Shown in pieces: positions 55,786 through 64,000 of a stretch of DNA of 64,000 nucleotides. The notes under the pieces are model-generated. The model worked only from the letters and a program-made list of their open reading frames with translations. It was not told the origin of the DNA and searched no databases. Each line of letters starts with the position of its first letter. The stretch's first letter is position 1. The stretch spans positions 39,937 to 103,936 of the forward strand of contig ML978263.1 of NCBI GenBank assembly GCA_010015745.1, written 5' to 3'. The DNA is from Setomelanomma holmii (Eukaryota; Ascomycota; Dothideomycetes; Pleosporales; Phaeosphaeriaceae). Position numbers and translations under genes: made by a program.

Positions 55786-56240
55786 TCACATGTACTCCAT
55801 CTTATACACCTCGTACGCCGGCTCCTCATACGGATGTGCCCTACTCTCATCAGCACCAATCCCACTCATCCATCGCCACACACAAACTTACTTCTTCAAC
55901 GCCTCAACAGCCTTAACAGCCGTATCCCTCCCCAAACATATCGCCTCGACCCTAAATTCATCTACTTCTTCCAGCTCACCTACTTTGCCCATCTAACCCC
56001 AGATCCCTCGTAAGCTGCACGCTTTGTGCATAGTGAATATGGGGATTTCTGACGTACATGCGGATTCGCAGCATCCCCTGGCCTAAATTGGCCCATTCCT
56101 CGACTGGTGAAGCAACACTCTGTATATCCGCCAGCGCCAGGGAAACGGCCTGCACCGGCGGCGAAAATGGCGGATTTGCAGGCCGAGAGGGCGGAGGGAG
56201 GGACGAAGAAGATTAGTTTGAACTTTTGGACGGTGGTCAT
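55786..56240 (-). CDS. Nif3/YqfO-like conserved small protein
   Basis: Three exons, 56240-56058, 55992-55892 and 55840-55786, give 112 residues, all in phase. The sequence matches the ferredoxin-like insertion domain found in bacterial YqfO/Nif3 proteins and as a stand-alone eukaryotic protein: KLIFFVPPSALSACKSAIFAAGAG, FTSRGMGQFRPGDAANPHMG, GELEEVDEFRVEAIC and the strongly conserved KAHPYEEPAYEVYKME end (segments shortened). The fold resembles CutA/PII trimers. No biochemical role is established. The short exons make it invisible to simple ORF scanning: only the first exon forms a visible frame. Confidence 0.88.
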
Positions 56241-57057
56241 TTTGAGGTGCGATTGCTACGGAGTACCATCTCTTTGTGGTCTACTCTAGCGGTGCTTGAG
56301 GGAGCTAGTGTGGGGTGTAAGATATGGCACGGGCATTGATAATGGACGCGCTTGACCTGGTTAGGCGGGGTACCTACTATTTCTGGAGTAGACCTACCTA
56401 CCTAGATATGTTAATAACAACAAAGCTGCGACGTTATTTTAGGCAGATATCACCGCGATAAGAAGGGAGTCACGGTATTCTTGGGTAGTTCAGCTTTAGA
56501 GTCGCATGTTAAGTTGACGCCTCAGCCTGAAGTGCTCAGGGTGTAGGCGAGTAACAAGCTTGGAGGCGACACGCTTGTCATTCGCAAAGGCCTTTTTGAG
56601 GACCTAAGCTTCACTGACCACTGAGATAGTGTATCTCCTCGAGTACCTCTTTTGCCCGTTCGAGCTACAACAGGAGTAAACTTGAGTGCTACTGTGCGGT
56701 AAGGCAACGCGCAAGGCTCAATTGCTCGATAATCATTCGCTTCGTCCTGCAAACACATATGGCTCAACCGCACCACGTTCGCCCTCGATGTACGAGCCCG
56801 ATCACGCAAAATCGTATGCTTTGGCACATCAGCCCGCGAGACTTCTTGGCGCTACCGCAGAAACGACTTCTCGCCCTGAGCCATGTTGTGCGTCCAGTTC
56901 TATCAACAAATCGCATGGGCTATCTTGATCGTCCGCAAACCTCCCTCGGCCGTTCGGATGCCATTCGCACCTAGCTTTTCATCCCACTCCGTACGAGGCT
57001 TCGTCAGCCTTGTCTTACGACACGTTTCCCCGTTGGAAGACCAGGCGCACCATCAAT
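56241..57057. other. Intergenic region, no gene recognised
   Basis: About 820 bp between the Nif3-like start and the decayed gene; AT-rich between 56390 and 56450. Nothing else supported. Confidence 0.45.
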
Positions 57058-58531
57058 ATGGATTTCCAGAAACTTGTGACCAGATTGTCCCGACGTCTAA
57101 ATACCGACAATGGTCAAAATCTGGCCAGTATAGCTCTAACAGATTCAAGCAATACACACTTGCCCCCAAGGGAAGCATTTCCAATGCCACCGTCATCGCA
57201 GAGTCAGAGCGATGACCTCCAGGAATTTCAAGAACGAACCTCACTCGACGATGAAGATCACATCAACGCAGAGGATATACAACAACTGGAAGATTTCATA
57301 GACGAACAGTCCCTTCTGAATGCAAGAGTATGGGCAACGTGGTCCTCCGAAGAGTTTTTCTCAACGGAACTTCTGACATCAACCATGACACACTCGGATG
57401 CAACACTTGGTGTTATATTGCAAGTACTGGATAAGTGGAATCATCAAAAGCGCTTCGAGACCGTGGAACAATACCGTATGATTTAAGGACTTCGATCCCG
57501 TGTTCTCGAGGAACCCGTCCGTGTGTGGAGATCGAGTCCTCGATGGTCTAACCCGTGGCTTGTGAAACTTTCGAAGCAACGATGGGTTGTAGTATCGCGC
57601 AGCACGACGTTCAGACCCGACGTAGTTCGGCGCGAGAGATCGCTGCCTTGATTCTCTCAAGACTTTACACTTGCTCAATCCTCACGGAATGTGAGCATGT
57701 CGTATGGATCGAAGGATACAGTCTCGATGAACAGTAACCCGGCCTCACTAGAACCATCCTGGATGCCCCTAACCACTGGGCAGAACAACCCCAGTCTGCC
57801 TTACTGGATGGTAGAAGGTCAAAAAAGTTGACAAAATTGATGCTGGAGCGTCACAGAAAATAGTCTTAACACAACGAAACCAGGAAGTGAACAAATGGGG
57901 AAATTGGAACAACAACATATGAGGGAAGGTTCTCGCGCATTCCATGCGCCTCCCGAACTTGATTCAGTCGCGAACACCACATATGGATTGACTTCAATAG
58001 AGAAAAGCAGATTGGATACGTCCACGAACAGCACCAGATCTTCGTTGCCTTCTACGAGTAAACCTCCAGACCATCTCCACCGGTACAATAGTACGTCTGA
58101 GAATCGCGGACATGGAGAAGTGACATCGATGTTGGATCTCGCAAGTAGACTGGATAAAGCTGAAAACAAGCGTGAGAGTCGCCATGTGCTTAGGAGCCAA
58201 GTACTCAAGGCATCAGAGCCTGTATCGCTACCTATCTCGGGTGCTTCAATTGATGGACAGAGAGTCAATCACAGACTAACTGTGGCCAGTCGCCAACCAT
58301 CGCTCGTCCCTGCAACGCGAACCCTGTACCAGACTTCCTTCTGTGTAACGATTGAGATGATCAAAGAGATGAGAAAACTCGTACGGGAGCGCTACAGTCT
58401 TGACTCGCTCATTGGGAACGGGGACAGACATGCGAATGTTTCAATGACATACTCTATTAAGAACATGATGAGGCGATCGGATGATATCCTTGTGACATTA
58501 AAGCAGAAGCTGGACGCTTGGGATGATCGCT

Positions 58532-58539
58532 CTTATTGG
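58532..58539. repeat. Target-site duplication, left copy (CTTATTGG)
   Basis: Eight bases directly left of the hAT element, identical to 61625-61632. Eight-base duplications are the hallmark of hAT transposition. Confidence 0.92.
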
Positions 58540-58560
58540 CACACTGGTAAACAATCAATC
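58540..58560 (+). repeat. hAT left terminal inverted repeat
   Basis: Begins CACACTGGTAAAC and pairs with the reverse complement of 61604-61624 (CACAGAGGTAAAT...); three mismatches at repeat positions 5, 6 and 13. Confidence 0.88.
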
Positions 58561-58703
58561 CAATCAATCTTGCGCTCCTAAGTTGAGTTGATTGGGTTTT
58601 AGAGGCCCTCTAATTGGATTGATTAAGTTGATAGGGTGTTTTTAATTAGTTGATTGACAAGTGATTGATTGATTGATGCCAAGGAGATCGAGCGCTATAC
58701 AAA

Positions 58704-61247
58704 TTACAGTGTCGGAGTATCCCACTCACACATGCCAAAGTCTCTCATCACCTCCTCGTCGGTAACGCCCATCTCGTCGTCAGTATATGGTGTCTTAAAG
58801 CCAGCTCTTACCCAGGAGCGTACTAACTGAAGAGCTGAAAGTACTTCACTGCGAGTATTGCGACGTTTGGCCTCAAGTAGGTCGCCTAACTCGCTGAAGA
58901 GTCGCTCACAATCGCAACTTGATGCTGGGATAGTTATAATGTCGATTGCAAACTGCGACAAATTAGGGTATTTTGGCTGTAATTGTATCCCGTACAGGAC
59001 TGGGTTGCCATCAGCCCTGTATTGAGCCGCCGTCCACTCAGGTTCATAGAGTCTCCAGCCCTCAAACTCATCAAGTGGAGTTTCTTTATTGCCGCCACGG
59101 CGCAGGTAAGCACCAATTGCCTTGTCAATTGAGCTGCTGATAGGTGTAACTCTGCGCGGCAAGCGCGGCTGTTGAGGTTTATAAGATGCCCAGAGCTCTT
59201 AGAAGCCAGCATTCGCCCGTTCAAGCCACCCTAGCTTGTTAGCCTAACTGTTCTCGCAGTAGTATTTGTAGTATAGATGAAGGCAAACAGCAGCGTAATA
59301 GATAGGTGTGGTGTCGAGTTTGGAGTAATAATCGTTTGCCTTGCGCCAGGCAGCGTTGAGGTTTATTTTAAGATGGTCCTCTGGGGCTTCACCATAAGCG
59401 TTAAAGTCAACTTCTCCGTACAATTGAAGGCGCTCTTCGAGGCAGTTAAGGACGTGTTCGTATACTAGTATAATCTCGTAAATGGCGCCGTATTTGCCAT
59501 CTTTGCCGCGGCCCTTAAGGCGTTGAGTTGCTTCTTTGAGCGGCTTTAGAGCCTCTTGATACTCAGTAATCACTGCCTAATCAGCAGCAGTAAGCCCACC
59601 AGATCTTATCCACCCTGGCGCATCAGGCAGCTTATTGTTACGCCTCCGCGCGGTTGAGTCCTCAAGTGTAGTCCTGTTTATATGGTGCTCAGCATAGCGA
59701 TCAAACGCGCCTTGCAAGCGGGTGGCGCGCTCAAGAGCTAAGTAAGCTGAGTTCCATCGAGTAACAACTGGCTTAACTGGTTCAAGCAGTTTAGGTTGTT
59801 CATCGTGAGGTAGATAGGCGTTGGCAGCGCGCTGGCACTCTCGAAAGAGCTCATATTGTTGCGGCGTTTTGATGTAGTTGATAACGTTAAAAAGGACTCT
59901 AATAGGGCTATCTCTCCGCCAGGCGCTTATGTACAACTCCTCCTCTGTATAGTGTTTAGGCGCGTTCTTGTACGCGGCTTGATCGCTGCCAAACATAAGG
60001 GCTTGGCCAACAAGGTTGAGTGTGTGGCAACCGCAACAGAGGCGTTAGTAGGTAGAGTTGAAGTTGTATTAGAGGGCAAGAGCAGCAACTGCGGTGTTAT
60101 TATTAGCAGCGTTGTCGAGTACAAAGTAATCTAAACGATCACCAGTGACTCCAAACGCTGAGAGCGTTGTTGAGATAGCTGTTGCAATAGCTTCGCCTGT
60201 ATGAGCGCCTCTAAGTTGAGGTAGGTCAATCGGTAGGTCGCGTATTACTCTAGAGGGGTCAGCAAAGTGAGCAACAACGCCGTAAAAGCCACGTTTCCCG
60301 CCCTTAGTCGTCTAGCTGTTAAAGCTTATATGGATCTTACTAACAGCTGTTAACAAGGCTTAGACAACTTTAGGCTGCAAAAACTTGTAGAGCTTTAATA
60401 CAAAGGTAGTAACGCTTAGGCGACTTACCTACAACGCTGCCTCTGCCTCTGGGTTGGCAAACCGCATCATCTTGCGGAAAGCTGGTGTTGAAAGCTCGCG
60501 CAGAAGATGGTTGTTCTCAACAATCTAAAGGACAGCTGCTGTTTAAAAGCCTTGCACGTTGAAGTTTCCCATTGCGTTGGCGGCAGCCTGAGGGATCTGA
60601 TGGCCAGCGCCGAACGCCTTGCGCAATGAGAGCTGCCCTACAAGAGGTGGGCGAGCCTTTAGGCCATCTTTTGTAAGGCTGTAGCCGCGTTTTGAGGAGC
60701 TAAGATGGGCTGCTGCTGATGAAGTAGCTCTAGTAACGTTGAACAAACCCGGGCCGCCAGCGTCAATAAGCTTGTGTTTATGGCAGAATTTGCACACAAA
60801 CCAGGTGCGAGATGGAGCCTTGCGCTCAACAACACGATAGCCATGTCGAAAAATCCAGCTTTGGCTGGGTTTGGGCATTGAGAGAGACTTCATAAATGCT
60901 CCTAAACGCGTCCAATCAATGCCCTCAAAGTCGTCAGCGAGGGGCTCATCTCCATCTCCATCCTCATCTCCATCCTCGTCTCTATCTTCAGCTGCAATAA
61001 CCGCGCTTGTAGCCACCGTTCCAGCAACGCTGCACTCAGCAGGCGCAACGATTGCCTCCTTAGGTTGCAACTCCAAGAACTGCGACTCAAACGTTTGTAT
61101 AGACTCGGTGGTCTGGCTCGCAGCAGCCAGGGCTTCACGGGGGGACGATAGACGCTGAGATAATCGCTGAGCTGATACACCAGATAGGCGCATACGTTTG
61201 GTGGCGGCGGAAGCGCTTGAAGTAGGAGCTCGCGATCGTTTGGCCAT
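58704..61247 (-). pseudogene. hAT transposase, single frame with ten nonsense codons
   Basis: From the ATG at 61247 to the stop at 58704 the frame is unbroken by indels: 848 codons. A nuclear-type basic start (MAKRSRAP), a BED-like zinc segment (TWFVCKFCHKHKLIDAGG), the central RNase-H-like region (HISFNS-stop-TTKGGKRGFYGVVAHF, then DYFVLDNAANNNTAVA, CGCHTLNLVGQALMFG and PVVTRWNSAYLAL) and the C-terminal dimerisation domain (ITIPASSCDCERLFSELGDL) are in order. Stops (lowest coordinate) are at 60543, 60525, 60429, 60360, 60312, 60069, 60045, 59577, 59244 and 59199: five TAA and five TAG, no TGA. In family context several replace Trp or Gln. That fits CpA-to-TpA changes on both strands, the RIP signature. 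Confidence 0.92.
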
Positions 61248-61603
61248 AATAGGCACTCTAAACACTAAAAAACGCGTCAGTATAGGCGGCAAAGGCAGCG
61301 TTAAGAGTTTTAAAAAGGTTTAAAAGGCACTACAAGGGTGGTTGTACGCGCAGGGGGCACGTATTTTGTATAGAAAATTAGGCTAACACAAGTTAGGATG
61401 ATGCTCCTCAACACCAAAAGATTGCTCAAAATTAGCCTCACAGCAACTCCAAGAACCTCACAAATCTCACCAGATAACTAATCAAGACAATCAACTTAAT
61501 CAATCTTCACTGCAGTAATTGAGTTAATTGCAAATTTGTATAGGGATCGATTGAGTTGATTGAATTGAAAAAATCAATCAAGTCAATCAATCAGTCCAAC
61601 AGT

Positions 61604-61624
61604 GATTGATTATTTACCTCTGTG
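61604..61624 (-). repeat. hAT right terminal inverted repeat
   Basis: Reverse complement begins CACAGAGGTAAATAATC and matches the left repeat at 18 of 21 positions. Confidence 0.88.
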
Positions 61625-61632
61625 CTTATTGG
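61625..61632. repeat. Target-site duplication, right copy (CTTATTGG)
   Basis: Identical to 58532-58539. Removing the element plus one copy joins the Tyr-Trp codons to the following Glu codon without a frame change. Confidence 0.92.
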
Positions 61633-64000
61633 GAGACGGAGAAGGAGTACGCCACTTTCCAAGAGATGAGACGGCACGTATTCTTTCCAAAGGCACGTCG
61701 GTGGCTACAAAGTCCGCTCTGGAGCCCAACAAGAGTCTTACTACGAGAGAAACATCTTCATTGGAATGCTGCTGGAAAGTCCGAAACATCAGAGACTTCA
61801 AAGCATACCATGGAGCAACGACCACGGGCACCAGAAGACTTTGAAACCTCCAAAAGCTTTTCATCTGATCTGGACATGAGAAGTAACAGCAGCCGACCAC
61901 TAGAAGATGAACGAAGTCGGCACGATAAGGGCTTGTCCATTCCGGATGCAGCTGTCCACTCCAGCGAAAAAACATCATCCAGAATCCAATTTATCTCTCA
62001 AATATGCTACGACAAAGAGCCAGCAAGCTTCCGATGTCCCGGAAGCTGGTCTGGAGAATTCTATCGACCATGAGACCGGCGTACATGAGGACAGTTTGAC
62101 CTCCAGTGTCGTCAACCCTCGTACAGGCCAGGACCTAGTCTTCAGAACCTCGGGATCATTCGAAACCAGGGTTGGGACTAGCAGGACTGTGAATGGCCTA
62201 TGTTCTCCGCGGTCGATGCCGGATCTGCGCCTTCTATCGACATGCTGGCCTCAAGCAATGAATTTGAGCATGAGCGGCAAAAGAAGTACAATATCTGACG
62301 CAGATGACGAAACTACCTCAATAAACTTATCGGAACCAAACAATATCTCTGGTATTCGGCAAACAAATTCGACACTCCAAGACCCAAGCTCCCAGGACCC
62401 GAAGACATCACAACCGGGCAGCGAGCTGAGCTCCAAGCAGGAAGTGCTCCGGAGTCATGGAGTTGAACAGATAGTCGAAAATGAGCGGGCCTTTCCTTCG
62501 TACGATGCAGTGTCCAAAGCATATCCGGATATTACAAGTACACTCACCAAGGTTCTGTGTGGTGATGACATATTTGCGGGAGCACTTCTTGGTCGTGCTA
62601 CAGGGCTCGCTTCCAACACCCAAGTCATCATGCACTTTCAACTTCTACTCGCAAGCTTCTTCGATGAAGCTCTGATAAACGAAGTATTGATCTGCTCCAC
62701 GGAAAGCGCAGCTCTGATGGTTCGTCTGGCATCCCTGAGTGTTAATTCTTGGGCCAAAAAGACAGCAGAATTACTTCTCCATAGACTGCCCGCTTTTGAA
62801 CCCTCGTTCCGTACAGGTACTTTGCCAAGATCCATGCGCGACACAGACGACACTAAGTGGCGAGTCAGCGACGACCACAAAGCAATGTTCCAGATGTTCA
62901 TGACTACTCTGGATCAACAATCAGATTACCGAGCAAATCTAAGCGATGACATGTCACGCTCCATCAGCGTTGGTCAATCGCATTTGTATGATGACCTGCT
63001 GAGGCTTCTAGGAAACCATCTCTCACCTTCTTATCTAATTGAGGAATTGGTCCTTATACCTAGGCATCTCATAACGTACGAACCTAGGAATATCTGTACG
63101 GACTTCTTCGAACAAATTACAGCTATAGAGTGGGACTGGTGGCCGCTACGTATAACATGGCCTTATTTTCGCAGCTCTGAGTTCCGTGTATACTGGCGAT
63201 GTGTAACGTCGAAGTTGCATTGTCGCGGTGCTGCACAAGCTGACTTGCTTAGTTCTGTGGTATGGAAAGGTAGCATGATCTCGATGCTGGACAACGAGCG
63301 ATGCTTCGGCAAATGTTGGCCAATCGCCCTGCAGAACTTTCGCCAGTACCTTTCTGCGCATTACTGCGTCCAATATCTGGCAAAAAGCAGCTGTGTCTTG
63401 GACGAACAAGCGAGGGCAAGGAAGCATCCTCCTCTACGACAGCACAAGATTCCGCACCGACGTCAGAGAAAAGTGAAGCTCAATCTGGAGGGCAGATAAC
63501 GGCAACACATGCAATCAACACTATCAGTGGAGACTCTGGCTTTTTACCAGTCGCAGGATCAGCTTTCAAAACACCAGGGAACGGAGACCCCTTCACATCT
63601 GCATCTGGAAACATTATTACTCAAGGAAGTCAGGGCGCGTCTACAAATACCTACAACTTCAATGAGGTTTTGTGGGTAATCCTTGGCGTGAACGGGCCAC
63701 AATGGACGCCAAAAGTAGGCCAGATTAGCAACGACCACCTTCAACTTGATAAAACCTTCATCAAGCGTCTCCGTAAAAGGCACAAAAACTTGCGAACGTG
63801 GCCACGCTTCTACCTCTCCTTGTGGCGGCTTCGATACTGGGAATTCGTGAAGGTGATGTCAGATTCAAAGGGGTTCTTGATGATGTTGATAACTGATGTG
63901 TATTTATCCTGTGTTCGTCTGAACTCTGACCAGCGGGTTTTGGTGTTCCCCGCTGGTGCGCTAAGCTAAGTGGTCCATGCCCTGTAGTGCCGGCCAAGCC

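Larger units (their letters stand above)
58540..61624 (-). mobile_element. Complete hAT-superfamily DNA transposon, 3085 bp
   Basis: Bounded by identical 8-bp target duplications (CTTATTGG at 58532-58539 and 61625-61632). The 21-bp terminal inverted repeats at 58540-58560 and 61604-61624 both start CACA and match at 18 of 21 positions. Subterminal regions are packed with short TTGATT/AATCAA words, as hAT transposase-binding regions often are. Inside, on the minus strand, is one transposase reading frame. The element is inserted in a coding exon of a conserved gene. Its ends and duplication are intact but the transposase carries ten stops, so it is non-autonomous now. Confidence 0.93.
57058..63969 (+). 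pseudogene. Decayed conserved fungal gene, split by a hAT transposon
   Basis: Fragments of a long (probably over 1000-residue) fungal protein of unknown function. Left part: MDFQKLVTRLSRRLNTDNGQ at 57058, ARVWATWSSEEFFSTELL and QYRMI, then TAA at 57484. The same frame reads on as GLRSRVLEEPVRVWR until a 2-bp insertion near 57636 shifts it to REIAALILSRLYTCSILTE. A third stretch, 57895-58539, ends DDILVTLKQKLDAWDDRSYW. The hAT element interrupts after that Trp codon, and 61633 resumes in the same frame (ETEKEYATFQEMRRHVFF). Further right the frame changes near 62000 and again near 63350, ending with LWVILGVNGPQWTPKVGQ and WPRFYLSLWRLRYWEFVKV. With a nonsense codon and several frame changes it cannot be functional. 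Confidence 0.72.

Noticed and set aside
41826..56240. A secondary-metabolite cluster built around the transporter, regulator, decarboxylase and hydratase.
   Set aside because: No polyketide synthase, NRPS, terpene synthase or prenyltransferase is present, and the decarboxylase lies beyond the RecQ gene.
58704..61247. The ten in-frame TAA/TAG codons as evidence for stop-codon reassignment or readthrough.
   Set aside because: Every other gene in the window uses TAA, TAG and TGA as ordinary stops; the stops are confined to the transposon and its decayed host, which fits RIP better.
1..64000. CRISPR arrays, bacterial operons, riboswitches and tRNA genes.
   Set aside because: The DNA is eukaryotic with spliceosomal introns; no regularly spaced repeats were seen, and no cloverleaf stood out by eye. 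A tRNAscan run would be needed to exclude tRNAs fully.

Overview
The window is chromosomal DNA from a filamentous ascomycete (Pezizomycotina). Genes are dense on both strands and most contain short introns, typically 43-60 bp, with GTRNGT donors, CTAAC/CTGAC branch points and YAG acceptors. It carries families typical of these fungi: HET-domain proteins, a Pth11-like rhodopsin-fold membrane protein, a Zn2Cys6 regulator, a fungal-type AAA ATPase, and a hAT transposon whose damage looks like repeat-induced point mutation (RIP). Dothideomycetes is my guess from gene content; nothing here proves it. Gene models were built by hand from splice signals and frame continuity. Most close exactly in phase.

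Layout. 1-28 kb is a conserved housekeeping block: an unrecognised lysine-rich/acidic protein cut by the left edge, SAGA subunit Spt7, a VanZ-like membrane protein, ribosomal protein eS26, a CBS/PB1 membrane-anchored protein, karyopherin Kap121, an intact HET-domain protein, a secreted GH16 glucanase, the SAM-domain RNA-binding protein Vts1, Golgi tether subunit Cog5 and an AAA ATPase. About 28-33 kb is an accessory island: two related small proteins of unknown function facing each other, a protein with two tandem Cys/His motifs, an upstream gene with a nonsense codon right after its start, and a HET gene that has lost its HET core. 33-40 kb holds Rmi1, Vps51, an amidase and the Pth11-like protein.

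40-47 kb is a run of four minus-strand genes: a Dal5/Tna1-type MFS anion transporter, a Zn2Cys6 regulator, quinolinate phosphoribosyltransferase (NAD synthesis) and a peroxisomal enoyl-CoA hydratase/isomerase. The first three may be a small NAD-precursor uptake and synthesis group. 48-56 kb holds a 1783-residue RecQ helicase (Sgs1/BLM/QDE-3 type), a group II PLP-dependent decarboxylase and a Nif3/YqfO-like small protein. RecQ and Rmi1 are partners in the double-Holliday-junction dissolution complex and sit about 14 kb apart.

57-64 kb is a decayed conserved fungal gene split by a complete 3085-bp hAT element. The element has an exact 8-bp target duplication, matching terminal inverted repeats, and a transposase frame of 848 codons that never shifts but carries ten stops, all TAA or TAG and no TGA. 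Deleting the element and one target copy restores the host reading frame at the junction.
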